A stretch of 64,000 nucleotides of DNA from positions 3,584,001 through 3,648,000 of the forward strand of contig JALJCS010000007.1 in NCBI GenBank assembly GCA_023055355.1, written 5' to 3'. Position 1 is the stretch's first letter. Each line of letters starts with the position of its first letter. The translations under genes were made by a program, and so were the position numbers. Shown one piece after another: positions 53,001 to 64,000 of the stretch. The stretch is from Agelaius tricolor (taxonomy: Eukaryota > Chordata > Aves > Passeriformes > Icteridae). The notes below the pieces were generated by a model. The model did not search any database and was not told the origin of the DNA. It worked only from the letters and a program-made list of their open reading frames with translations.

Positions 53001-55196
53001 ATTCAACTACATTTTTAAATAAACCTTAAATGCTCATTGCACAGAACAGGTGTGCAGCTATGTGGCTTTTAAACAGCAATTAAAAATACATTAATGTGCT
53101 ACTTCTCAGTGTGTTGCTGTCAATTTGCCTCTCCTTATGGCCAGGATTCTGGCTGAATTACCTCTCATTTGCTTTTTCTGAAGCAGGATTAAAATTTAAA
53201 AGTACTAAAGATTGTAAATCTGAGTGTGTTCCCCTTTTTCAGGCATATATTCAGTTTCACTACAGCTCTCGTGGCATTTCAGGCAGTATTTTGATTAAAA
53301 GTTTATTATAATTTATAGATCACCTCATATTTTATGGATAAAACAGGCAAGGTCCTGACTTAAAAAAACACCAGAATAAAAAGGACAGATCTTTCCAAGA
53401 ATTTCTGTTGAATCCAATATTTTCTGCAACACAATTCCACTGCAGGAAAACTGCAATAAGATCACAAATATTGTCACACAGCTATTTGCAAAATTACATT
53501 ATCTTACAATTTTATTTTGCCAGAAAGGACAAAATGGAAAAAAGAGGATGGAAAAAAGGGGCAAATACCTTTCTGCAAAAGCTGTCAGAAGTACTGCAAA
53601 ATGTATTTCATTTCCAGTAGTCATGGACAAGCAAAAAGAAACACTTTATCCAAATTATATATAACATTTACAAATATATACAATAAATTATCCACCACAG
53701 GTAGAGGTCAATAATGATTTTTTGCTAGCTGGATTTAAAAAATGTCATTATTTTTTCTGTTCTGCTACTTTCAGACCAATAAACTTCCTGACTGCAGCAT
53801 ATAATAGCAGAGATTATAACAGAGACAATCACTGGTCCTGATTTTTTTGGATTGATTTCCATCTTGTAGCTTTGGTAAATCAAGATGAAATTTTGAAGCT
53901 CAGCAGGAAAAGGGTTGCTGGTTTTCCACTCATTTTTGTGATGTAGGATTTAAGGATTTAGGAAAGGAAGGGTTGAGATGGGAAAAGATGCAGACATGGA
54001 GAGATTCCTGACTGTTAACAGTGGCATAAATTCCATGTACATTTCCATCTTCCTTCTCTATGCTCATTCCATTGAGGCACAAATTCATCCCAAAGGATAC
54101 ACCACGACCCAGCTAGGCACAGAATGGCTGTTTTCTGGGCAAAACTGACAATTCTGTGTATTCTTTTTACCCATTTTCCTCAAGAAAAGCTTTTTCAGAC
54201 CGGCCAGGTGATGCATGGTCAGACACCAAAATGTGGCAGAGCCATTTTCAGGTCCTTGGGTTAAAGCTGAGGAATGAGGATTGCCAAGGGACTCCCACAT
54301 CCCAGGGGATTCTCCCTTTGGATCATTGAGTATTGTGGGAAAACACAGCAGGGAATCTTTCTCTTCCTTCCCCTTACTGGTGTTTGAAATAGAATTTATT
54401 ATATACATAAATTATCTATATATATAAAACTTATATATATATTCATTTATAAAATATATTTTTATATATAAAGAATGTATGTAATATACAAATAATATAG
54501 CATATCTATAAAATACATTATATATAATACAATATATAATATATGATATATAATATAATATATATTATATATTAGATAATATATAATATATATTATATAC
54601 TATATATTTATAAATCTGTAATATATATTTCTATAAAATATATTCTTTATATATACAGAATTATTATATATATTTTATATATAATATAATATAATATAAT
54701 ATAATATAATATAAGTATTGGATTATAGGTTATAGACTATATATACAATATATTACATGTAATATATTATGTTATGTTATATTATATATATTATATTATA
54801 TTATATTATATTATATTATATTATATTATATTATACTATATTACATTATATTATATATTTATTATACCAATCCTCTCACTGAAAAACTGCTGTCCTTGTC
54901 TTGCTAATTATAGAAAAAAAAGCCAAAGAAAGGGAACAATGACATTTCTTTAGAGAGTCTCATACTACCAGAAAACAAATTTACCTTTTTTATCACCTTG
55001 GGCATAGACATATAGTCCATATTTCTTTCTTTCCTTTCTTGTCTTGTCCTTTTTCTGTGTTTCCTTCTCTTCAGTTCCTGGTGTTTCTAAGGATTTGCCT
55101 CCTCTGACTCTTTCAGGGTCAGTCACTGAAAAAGCTCTTGGAATCATCACTGGGTGAATGTTCAATTGTGTCTTCTCCAAGAGGTCACCACCCCAC
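43462..55196 (-). CDS. LCA5L: LCA5L, lebercilin-like protein (start codon not located)
   Basis: Paralogue of lebercilin (LCA5), a ciliary coiled-coil protein. Seven coding exons: 54985-55196, 51826-52340, 50578-50715, 48739-48832, 45987-46090, 45583-45700 and 43462-44093, joining in frame to a TAA at 43462-43464, about 603 residues against 670 in human. Exon 51826-52340 encodes the long lebercilin coiled coil (HKIKELKNEIFDLRKKIET, LREL, LHEE-like heptads and AVLSEDKALAEKEELNRRL). The next exons carry SLEMQLKLN and EKDRQLYVQNIYANRMPK. The last has ENLHQGLHTSG and AYEPSFG, typical of LCA5L. The first listed exon needs two nucleotides from an upstream exon; alternatively translation starts at ATG 55147. 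A polyC tract in the last exon may mark a frameshift. Confidence 0.88.
44094..45582. other. LCA5L intron between last two exons
   Basis: No repeat or gene supported; ordinary intron sequence. Confidence 0.5.
47425..47440 (+). promoter_or_regulatory. CTCF-like site
   Basis: GGACCAGGGGGCGCTG matches the core of the vertebrate CTCF motif (CCAGGGGGCGC). It lies in a GC-rich island (about 47290-47480) inside an AT-rich LCA5L intron. Occupancy is unknown. Confidence 0.6.
50810..51030. repeat. AT-rich low-complexity sequence
   Basis: Mostly A and T with repeated aataatattata and tagtaatata phrases, in the LCA5L intron after exon 50578-50715. Confidence 0.6.
52508..52612 (+). mobile_element. CR1 LINE 3' end fragment
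   Basis: gagcagcctggtctagggga, then gatgatctttaaagtccctt and the end attgtgtgattc. LCA5L intron 1. Confidence 0.78.
54395..54870. repeat. AT-only palindromic satellite-like tract
   Basis: About 475 bp made almost wholly of A and T. A (TATAA)n run at about 54680-54713 is followed by its reverse complement (TTATA)n at about 54789-54838, so the tract can fold into a large cruciform. LCA5L intron, 115 bp from exon 54985. Confidence 0.85.
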
Positions 55197-56730
55197 CTGG
55201 GATTTCACAGTATTTCATGTCATAAAAATATCATTAATCACATTTTTCAAGAATTAGACAGCAAATCAGATCACAGAACTAACTAATCCCTTAAAAACAG
55301 CACCAACACCACCTTAGCTGCCAGATGAACACTCTAAGTAGAGGATAGAGAAGAACCTAAAATTATTTTAATATGCTTGTAAAAACCATATATTTAGCAT
55401 AAAATAAATAATTCTAAGTAATTTTCTAGGTCTTTCTGAATAACTGTTATGCAAATTTTTCTTTCTTTTTTTTTTACCCCCATTTTTTTTCTTTTTTTTT
55501 CCTTACAGAGGCTACTGGGAAGTTCAAGGTCAGTTTATTCTCCTGGCAGAATTATTTAAACACTGTAGTTCTGGTAAAAATCCTTTCTTGGGATATGGCT
55601 TGATGCCCATTCAATTTTCTTATTATGTTCCAATCCACTTCAGGTGAGGGGAGGCAAGTTTTGCCTTGAGCCACAATTGTGAAAAGGAATCAGGTTCTAA
55701 ACATAGCTGAAAACGAGATTAAAACACAAAAGAGGTTAAATGTTGGGACCCAAAGTGATAATCCAACTTTTATTTCTTGCATAGAAGAGGCAAAAAATAG
55801 AAAAGTAGGAAAATATTTGCTAATAGGAGGTTTTGAGAGTGGCAATGTCACATTCATCTCATAGCAACATCAGGGCCACAGAGAAATTCATCTTTGCTCC
55901 CTTGAAATTCATTTATAAACAAAGAATCTTACACAGTAGAAGGATAAGTTGTATATTTTGGGGGTCTAAAAAGAGCATGGCAACTGTGCAAAGGAAATTT
56001 GAGGGGGGTTAAAATGGTGTTTTAGTTCACATGGGTTTTAACACCTCCCCTTCACTAACAAAATATGAAGCTATTTTCTTAGACCCTTCTAACTCCTTTG
56101 TGGTTTTTTTGCTTGGTGCTGGCATTTCATTTTAAATTAAATTTCTTAAATGGGAGAGGGGAATCACATAGCTCCCAAAGAAAATTAAAAAACGTAATTC
56201 AGGATTGCACAGAACATTTTAGGCTGAATCACAACAGTTTCATTACTCTTAATTCCTTTGCATGAACAGTTTTTCCTTGTGGAATACTGAGGAATGCCAC
56301 AGTCCTGCTAAATCTCAGGCAGTGCAATAACCCACAAGAGATGAGAAATCATATTTTGAGCATTAAGCAAAGCCCAGGTTGATTCACAGATCTGTATTTG
56401 TCTTAAAATTTGATTTGGCACTGCCAACACTTTTTAGGCAAATTGTCTTTAAAGCAAATTACCTAAAATGAAACCTAAACCTACTGCATTAATTTGTTTT
56501 GATGGAAAGTGTGGCCTGAATCTGCTCATCCAGAGCAGCTGTTGAGAAGTAAATAAAATAGAAAAGGAGAAGACAGGAAAACCAAAGGTGAAGCAGAAGA
56601 AACAGACATGAAATGAAAGATACTGCAATAGAATCAAAGAAGCAGGGTCTGAAATGGACAAACTCCAGGAGAATTTATGTTGAAAAGGTACAGGAATAAA
56701 AATTATTAGGGCCAAATTCCTGTGTTGAAG
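55197..56730. other. Region upstream of first seen LCA5L exon
   Basis: AT-rich; should contain LCA5L 5' exons or promoter, but I could not identify an ATG exon or CpG island. T/C-rich runs at about 55460-55505. Confidence 0.4.
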
Positions 56731-56734
56731 GTGA

Positions 56735-57716
56735 AAATGTCCTGGCACCTCATCAGTGTCCACCTGGATGCAGAATCCCACACCCAGCCCCATGTCCTGG
56801 CACCCCCTCAATGTCCCAAAATCCTGCACCTAGTCCCACATCCTGGCACCCCCTCAATGTCCCAAAATTCCACACCTAGTCCCATGTCCTGGCACCTCCT
56901 CAATGTCCCAAAATCCCATACCCAGCCCCATATCTTTGCAGTCCCCTCAGTGTCCCAAAATCCTGCACCTAGTCCCACATCCTGGCACCCCCTCAATGTC
57001 CCAAAATCCCACACCTACTCCCATGTCCTGGCACCCCCTCAATGTCCCACAACCTCACACCCAGCCCCGTATCTTTGCAGTCCCCTCAGTGTCCCAAAAT
57101 CCCACATCCAGCCCCATGTCCTGATAGTCCCCTCAATGTCCCACAGCCCCACACCCAGCCCCATGTCCCGGAAATCCCCTCAGTGTCCCAAAATCCCACA
57201 TCCAGCCCCATATTCTGACAGCTCCTTCAATGTCCCAAAACCCCAAACCAATCCCATGTCCTGGAAGTCCCCACAATGTCCCAAAATCCCACATCCAGCC
57301 CCATGTCCTGGCATCCCTTCAATGTCCCCTGGACAACCTGGACACACAATCCCACATCCAGCCCCATGTCCTGGAAATCCCCTCAGTGTCTACCTGGATA
57401 CACAATCCCACATCCAGCCCCATGTCCTGGAAATCCCCTCAGTGTGCCACAGCCCCACACCCAGCCCCATGTTCTGGCACTCCCTCAATGTTCCACAGCC
57501 CCACACCCAGCTTCATATCTTTGTAGTCCCCTCAGTGTCCCAAAGTCCCACATCTAGCCCCATGTCCTGGCAGTCCCCTCAATGTCCCACAACCCCAAAC
57601 CAGCCCCATGCCCTGGCACCCTCTCAGTGTCCCACTGGACACACAGTCCCACACCCAGCCCCATGTCCTCCCTTCACCCCTCTCTGTCCTCCCTGTCCCC
57701 CTGGCACCCACAGGTG
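56735..57716. repeat. 46-bp minisatellite, about 20 copies
   Basis: Unit reads cacacccagccccatgtcct followed by ggcaccccctcaatgtccca and aaatcc, 46 bp, C-rich on plus and G-rich on minus. A few units carry an extra insertion (about 57326-57350). The run keeps open frames on plus across all three phases. Confidence 0.9.
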
Positions 57717-58329
57717 AAGGATCCTTTCCACCTTGTCCCGTGTCCTCCCTGGGGATCTCTCCCCGCTCCCACCCCCGTGTGTGCTGTCCCCTCATGGCCT
57801 CACCAGCCGCCATCACGGGCCTCCATCCCTGTTGCTGTGGGAAATGGCAGCAGCATCCTGGCAGCGGGGTCTCACCCTCTTCCTCCCTCTTCCTCCCTCT
57901 TCCCTCACCCCAGACCCAGCAGAGGAGCCTGTGTGTGTATTTCCACCCCCATATTTCAGTACCGTTCCAGGGTTTTAATGGGAATTTGGAGATGTGGGTC
58001 CTGCTGGGCCCTGACCATGGAGGTGTCTCAGGGCCTGGACGCACCCTCAGAGCGCACAGGCCGGACCCAGCAGGCTCCAAACTCGGGGTTAAACTCAACA
58101 TTCTTAAATTGAAAAAGGGGAAAAATCCCTTCAGAATGAAGTCATGTTTTCCTTGAAGGCTGCACATAATGGGAGTCGTGACCCAAAGCCCTCGGGAATG
58201 GCATTTCCATGTGCAGCTCAGTGAGGGTTTCACGTATGAAGCCGAGCAGGACTGAGAATTCATTGGCAATTCTGTCCCAGAATTTGATCGTGAACATTTG
58301 GTATTGCAAATACTTTCTGCTTTGACTTT

Positions 58330-58432
58330 GATTTTTGTGACTCTTGTGGATGGTGCTGTGCAGGGCCACAAGTTGGACATGAAAATCCTTGTAGGTCCCT
58401 TCCAACTCAGTTTATTCTGTGATTCTCTGATA
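58330..58432 (+). mobile_element. CR1 LINE 3' end fragment
   Basis: Short forward CR1 end with gcagggccacaagttggaca, aggtcccttccaactcagtt and tattctgtgattctctgat. Confidence 0.7.
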
Positions 58433-59869
58433 AATTTTGAACATTATTATCACAAGGCTGATCAATATGCTGTGAAGCCCAGGACCATTTCATCCTTTGG
58501 TTGCGCTTCTTTGGGGCACAGAAAACCAAATAATTTGGAAACATTCTATTCCAAATGGCCAGTTCTTTTCCCAGGCTATACTCACATATAAAATCTCCTG
58601 GGAAACAAGCATGTGTAATAACTTCAGGCAACAATTATGTTTTCTCACTGGGGTTTTTTTTCATGGTTGTTGTTCTTTTTCAGGAAAATACTCTGAAAAT
58701 ATCTACTTCTAATAGGCTTGTTGCTGGACCTCCTGTTACCCCTCAAAAGTAAAAAAGAAATGACAGATGGTGAGCCACAATAAACTACCCATACTATTAT
58801 TTTTAGTTTTCAGTGCAGTTTTTCAGGATCCCAGTTCCATACATGGAGTACTGCATTTCCAGCTTAGCATACTGGTTAACACAGACAAAAAACTTCCTTT
58901 CAACAGCATTTTTACTCTTTATAAAGAGTAAAAGTTTTACTCTTTTAAAAACTCAACGGCATTTTTACTCTTTATAACTATATAAATGTGTATTTGGGCC
59001 TATCTAATAAATTCTAGTAATAAAGTATTATAATCCATTTAAAGTGTTTTCAGAATCAGACATTACTATATTCAATCTTAACATGTGAAATATGTTTTTC
59101 TAAAACTTAGTCCAGTTTCACCTCTGGCACAGGGTCAGCTTTACTAAGCTCTTGTTGTTCACAGCACAAACAGACTTGGCCCTTAAAATCTGAAAATAAT
59201 CTGTGACCATTTAACATTCTTCAAATGCCTCTCATGCCCAGAGACCTCCTTCAGCAAGCATGTGCAGGCAGGCACTGAATCACTGTGGTGATTTCTGGGG
59301 TAGAAGGTGACAACCAGATGGAAAAAAGGAGGATAACACAAAAAAGGAGTGGATAACATAGGAGAATGGAAATATTTTTTGCTGAGTACTCTGGACCTCT
59401 TCTTACACCTTCTTTGATGCAAAAAGGAGGAGAAAATGCACCAATAAGGTTCTGGGTACATCCAGTCAGGCAAATCAGTATCAGGCAGTGTCAGACACAC
59501 ATTTATGTCAGGAAAGTCCCGGAGCCCTGCAGTGTAGGTGATAATCTGAATTCTCTAAAGCTGAGAACATTTGTAACCAAGGCTTATTTCAATCTGATCT
59601 CTGCTATAATTACTGCTGCACCTTTGCTCCCCTGTGCTTTCCCCTTCCCCTCAAATTTCCATCTACAACTCCAAAGCCTTGTAGTGACCTGGGAAAGCTC
59701 TTTCCCATGGCTTTGGGATTGCCCCCAGCACGAAGTCGCCAGCTCCCCGTCCCTTCTCCCTTCTCAGCTGTCCCTTCCCCCTCTCCCAAATACTTCTCCA
59801 GCCCTGTCTCATTGGTGCACTACTGTCCCTTGCCTTTTTTGGGCTGCCACCCTGTCAATCTAACGCAGT
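58433..59869. other. Intergenic LCA5L-SH3BGR, no feature seen
   Basis: AT-rich sequence with a short local repeat of catttttactctttataa (about 58906-58980). No gene supported. Confidence 0.45.
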
Positions 59870-60138
59870 AAGGCCGGGGGCAGGTGCAAACCCCTCGCTC
59901 TGGCTCCTCTTACTGCCCAATCCTCGTCCCAAAATACCCCGGAGCCAATGGAGTGGGAAAACCCGGGACCCCGAGGAGAGGGAGAGAGGGCAAAGCAGCC
60001 GGACCGCAGGGGGGAGGGGGCATCCATTTAGCACCCAGCTTAGCCCAGGAGCTCAGGGACATTTTGGATTCCTCCGGGGATCCTGGTGACTCGTGGCTAG
60101 CAGGGCTGCTCCGCTGATTCACTTCCACCGCTGCCAGC
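59870..60138 (+). promoter_or_regulatory. SH3BGR: Putative SH3BGR promoter and 5' UTR
   Basis: GC-rich block directly upstream of the SH3BGR ATG in otherwise AT-rich surroundings. It contains a CCAAT box (gccaatgg, about 59943-59950) and G/C runs. No clear TATA box. The boundary between promoter and 5' UTR cannot be set. Confidence 0.5.
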
Positions 60139-60183
60139 ATGGTGATCAAAGTCTTTGTGGCCACATCTTCGGGCTCTACAGCG
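60139..60183 (+). CDS. SH3BGR: SH3BGR first coding exon (gene continues off right edge)
   Basis: The ATG at 60139 opens MVIKVFVATSSGSTA, followed by a consensus donor (GCG/GTAGGTG). This is the first beta strand of the thioredoxin-like fold of the SH3BGR family, and the ATSSGS wording fits SH3BGR rather than SH3BGRL. SH3BGR is mainly expressed in heart and skeletal muscle in mammals. Its place downstream of LCA5L matches human 21q22.2. The second exon, expected to begin with a lysine-rich RKKQQ-like stretch, was not found up to 64000, so intron 1 exceeds 3.8 kb. Confidence 0.88.
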
Positions 60184-60669
60184 GTAGGTGACTCCTTGGA
60201 CATCCTCCTCTCACCGCTGCCATCAGGGTGGGGGATTAGCCTGGGAAATGCCAGGAAAGAGCCTGCATGTGATGAAAAACCCACTGGAATTTTTAGCATT
60301 TTACTAGTTTTATTCTGCCCTGACTACCTTCTTCTTGAAAGTTGCTCAAGTTGTAGAGAATTCCTCTCCATGCAGGCTGGCTTGACTGGGAGCTTTCACA
60401 GCATTTACATCTAAATTACCTGTGATTTCATACATTTACTGCTGTTTGGGAAATTATTTGCAATATATATAAACTGAAGAAGGAGACAGTGGGTATTGTA
60501 TTTGTGCAAAAGCAACGCTGGACTGTTTACAGAAGAAATTTGTTTGTTTTTAAAAGAGACTTTAGGACACTGCTCCTGCAAAGGGGGAACTCTGCCTAAG
60601 AAAGAACCTGGAGCTGGATGAAGTTAGAAAAACTTATTTCCCAAGCCCCTTCTTTTCCTGGGTTTTGGG

Positions 60670-60875
60670 AGATATTTTGTTTACTTGGTGTTTTCTTTTT
60701 GGTTTTGTTTGTGTTTGTTTGTTTGTGTTTTCTGGTTTTTTTCTTGTTTGTTTTTTTGGGGATGGTTTAATTGTTTATGTTTGTTTGGGTTTTCAGGTTT
60801 TGTTTGTTTGTTAGTGTTTGGTTGGGTTTTTTTAGTTGGCTTTTTTTTTTTTTGGTGTGTGTGTGTGTGTCTGTT
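60670..60875. repeat. T/G-rich low-complexity tract
   Basis: Imperfect (TTTG)n with a short (TG)n at about 60857-60873, in SH3BGR intron 1. Confidence 0.75.
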
Positions 60876-62599
60876 GAAATGCTATACTGATGATTTTTAG
60901 CATTGAGATCTACTGCTGTAGCTGTCAGCAGAGAGTATCAGCTGAAGGGAAGGGCATGTGAATAGTAGGGAGGCTGGAAGTCCGTGGGAGGTGGGAACCG
61001 GGAAAGGACTGTTTCCTTTTATATCCAGTGCCCAGAGGAGCTCCGGTTGCAGTTTTCCTTTGGCGCTCCCTCCCTCTCCCTCCCAGTGACAAGGCCAAAC
61101 AAACTGGCTGGGGCTTGCACAGAGCTCTAACTACATCTCTATCTCCCTGACACCAGCTGCATTTCTTTAAGAAGATTCCAGAGTGGAAAAGCTCCAAAAA
61201 ACACCCCTCATTTATGTGACCATCATCTGTAGGAAATGAACCAAGGGTCCTTCACTTAAGTTCCACTTGGAATGCTGCTGAGGAAGTTTGCAGTTCTCTC
61301 ACCAGCCTGTTCCTAAGCCTTACATTCTAAAATTACTATTGATATTTAGCATTCTTTTTAATTTTTTTTAATTTTATTTTAATAATAAACTTCAGATACA
61401 AGAGTTAAAAAAAAGAAGAGAAAGTTGGGAATTTCAGGTTTGGTAGCTCGCAATTTATAATGAAGCATTCACTTTATAAATCTCCATGTGCTGTGCATGG
61501 GCACTCTTCTCGCTCCTGTTTGGCCTGTTTTGATCTGGAGACTCCAAAAGAAAATTATGGAATCTTCACAGGGCAAAATTCCTCTGTATTTGCTCCTTTC
61601 TGATGTGCTGGGTGTGTGTATATCTGTAGCAATCTCAGCATGGGTTCAGATCACTGATTCTGAATTGCAATGCCAAGTACACCTGAAGCATTTTCCACAT
61701 TTTCTGATGAATATGGATGGAAGGTATCCTTTCAAGGAACCTTTAATGAGTTCTGGTATATATAAAATAAAATTCACCCACACAGAGGGTTAGCACAAAC
61801 CTCAATATATCACTAAAATCCTATTAAATAGAAACTTTGTATCAAGCATGTACAGCTTTTCCTGAGGGGAATTAATTTAATCCCTAAACAGTTTAAATTG
61901 GAAGCTTAAATTGTCCTATTAGTACTGGTGAACTCTTCAAATTTGGTGGCTGGTCCCATCAAATGCATGGTGTTGATTTTGAATTCAGTATAAGATGGGC
62001 CCAGCCTCTGGTGTAAATCAGCAGAGGATCATTGGCAAAGAATGAAAAATTCTCTATTTTATGTACTACATGGTCACCCTAGTCACTGCAAGTGGTTTTC
62101 ATGTTAACAAATAGTCTGTGCAAGTGAATGCAGTGAACCCAGTGACATTCTGGTGCTCTGGATCAGATGCAGGAGTGTTATAATTCACTGTGGCTCTGGA
62201 GCAAATCTGCACTCTGTATTTTTCCCCTTGATGCTTCAGAAATTTATTTTAAATATCTCCAGCTTTATTATCTTTCTGCTCCAGACTTAGCTGATATTGA
62301 ACTATTCATTAAGGCAGGCAGAAGTGGTTTAGAATTTAGAATCCTGCAAGATTCTGAATTATGGGAGAAAGAGGATTCATGTCTCACAGAGGACATCTTA
62401 CAGTCTTGCTTCCTGCTGCTTATGGTTATGACACCTCTAAAATACTTCTATTTCCTCTGGTTTTGGTGACATTTTATGAACTTCCCCCCCTTCAAATCAG
62501 CATCAAAAGCAGCATAACCAGCAGGGCAAGGGAGGGGATTGTGCCCCTGTGCCCTGCTCAGGCGATTCCCCACCTGCAGAGCTGCCCCAGGCCTGGGCC

Positions 62600-63072
62600 C
62601 AGCCCAGGGAGGAGCTGGAGCTGCTGCAGAGAGCCCAGAGGAGGCTCCAGGATGGGCAGAGGGATGGAGCAGCTCTGCTGGGAGGAAAGGCTGGCACAGC
62701 TGGGATTGTTCACCTGCACAGGAGAAGCTTTGGGCTGAGCTCAGGGTGGCCTTGCAGGGCCTGCAGGAGCCCCAGGAAAGCTGCAGAGAGACAATTTCCA
62801 GGGGATGCAGGGACAGCACCCAGGGAATGGCCTTAAGATGAAGGAATAAAGGGTTAGATTAAATATTAAGATTAAATTTTTCCCTGTGAGGGTGGGCAGG
62901 CCCTGGCACAGGTTTCTCAGGGAATCTGTGGCTGCCCCTGATCCCTGGAAATGGAAGGCTGGATGGGGCTTGGAGCAGCTTGGGATACTGGAAGGTGTCT
63001 CTGCCCATGCAGAGGGTTGCAGTGAGATGATCTTTAAGGTCCCTTCCAACCCAAACCATTTTGTGATTCTGT
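62600..63072 (+). mobile_element. CR1 LINE 3' fragment, young copy
   Basis: Forward CR1 from the gcccagggaggagctggagc block to ttccaacccaaaccatttt and gtgattctg. The 62644-62803 block matches the copies at 30031 and 39487. SH3BGR intron 1. No other feature is supported in 60876-62599 or 63073-64000. Confidence 0.9.
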
Positions 63073-64000
63073 CATCCAACCTGGCCCTGAACACTTCCAG
63101 GGATATGAAATCCACAACCTCTTTGGCAGTTCTTACACTCTAGCTAGATAACATTTATTTAAAACAATTTTTTAAATTATTATTTTAAGGAACTAGTAAC
63201 TAGGGATGGTGCAACTCAAGCTTTGCTGAAAGAAAAACTGGCATTGCTGAAATAATATCCTGCTCATCACCACTTTCCAAGTAATCTATGCCCAAGTAAT
63301 TTGAATTCTTCCCATGCCACCAGGCAAGGGAGGGCACAAACAAGCCCCTGCAGACTCATCCATTCTGGGAAAGCCTTTGCATGTCCTTTGTGTTGTTACA
63401 CCCTAAATTTCCCTCTGTGAGTGCTGCTTCCTGGAGAGATTTTTTTGGTTGCTCACTTAGTGCCACCCACAACAAAGATTTGCTTTGTGGTTTCACACTC
63501 GGTTGTGTCCCGAGTCTTTTGCTCTGCCTAAACCCCAGTAATGGTGAGCCCTAAGGCACAGCACATCCTCTTGTGAAAAATGTGTATTTCCTGATTGGCT
63601 TTTCACAAATATTGACATGAATACTATATGTGTTGTGTTAGAAAGTAATGCTGTATTAATCCTCTTAAGTAGTGTGTTAAATACAGTTTTAGGTTATAAC
63701 AAAATGTTAAAATAGAAATGATGCTATGGAGGATACTTTTTTAAAGAAAGCGAGACAGCAGCCACAGGACACCTAAATCTGTCAGAGAAAAAGAATTTAT
63801 TTCTCCATTATCAGCTGAAATGAACTTCTTCCCGCCTCGAAGGCACTGTCAGGATTCAGAGGAAGAAGTTGACAATGACCAGACAGAATCCTGTGTGTGA
63901 ATGGAATTTATGCATCATGTATGAAGTGTATGAATATGCAACAGGCTGTTGCTTTTAAGGGTTAATCCTTTGTTCATGTGTGTCCTTTTTCGGGTTTGTG

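Noticed and set aside
57532..58380. 282-codon minus-strand frame
   Set aside because: Runs through the minisatellite and GC-rich flank; low-complexity translation without motifs.

Overview
The window is vertebrate nuclear DNA, almost certainly from a bird and probably a songbird. It holds spliced genes with GT-AG introns, CpG-island promoters, many 5'-truncated CR1 LINEs (the typical avian retroposon) and endogenous-retrovirus LTRs. The gene order BRWD1 - HMGN1 - GET1 (WRB) - LCA5L - SH3BGR is the conserved order of human 21q22.2. Species and lineage are inferred from repeat types and gene order, not from a database search.

Layout, left to right. Positions 926-28583 carry the first 28 coding exons of BRWD1 on the minus strand (about 1,107 residues: N-terminal region, WD40 propeller, basic/acidic linker and the start of the crypto-Tudor region). 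The gene runs off the left edge, so its bromodomains are outside the window. Its CpG-island promoter is at about 28.2-29.3 kb. A repeat-rich gap follows (29.3-31.8 kb). HMGN1 (minus, six coding exons, 32601-36487) and GET1 (plus, five exons, 36797-41461) are head to head across a shared CpG island, with 309 bp between their start codons. GET1 and LCA5L converge tail to tail. LCA5L (minus) has seven coding exons between 43462 and 55196. The intergenic stretch 55.2-60.1 kb contains a 46-bp minisatellite. The first coding exon of SH3BGR (plus, 60139-60183) starts a gene that leaves the right edge.

The genes are not a pathway. BRWD1 and HMGN1 are chromatin proteins, GET1 is an ER receptor subunit for tail-anchored proteins, LCA5L is a lebercilin-like coiled-coil protein, and SH3BGR is a thioredoxin-fold, SH3-binding glutamate-rich protein.

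I found no new multi-gene system. The most unusual material is repeat architecture inside BRWD1 introns. Two related ERV LTRs bracket the 184-bp exon 19; one has expanded an internal unit of about 205 bp to six copies, most with an octamer-like ATGCAAAT/C site. There are also three other unrelated tandem arrays or duplications, one of which copied a real splice donor. A solo LTR with a 6-bp target duplication, a CTCF-like site in LCA5L, an AT-rich palindromic tract and a possible frameshift in the last LCA5L exon are also noted.
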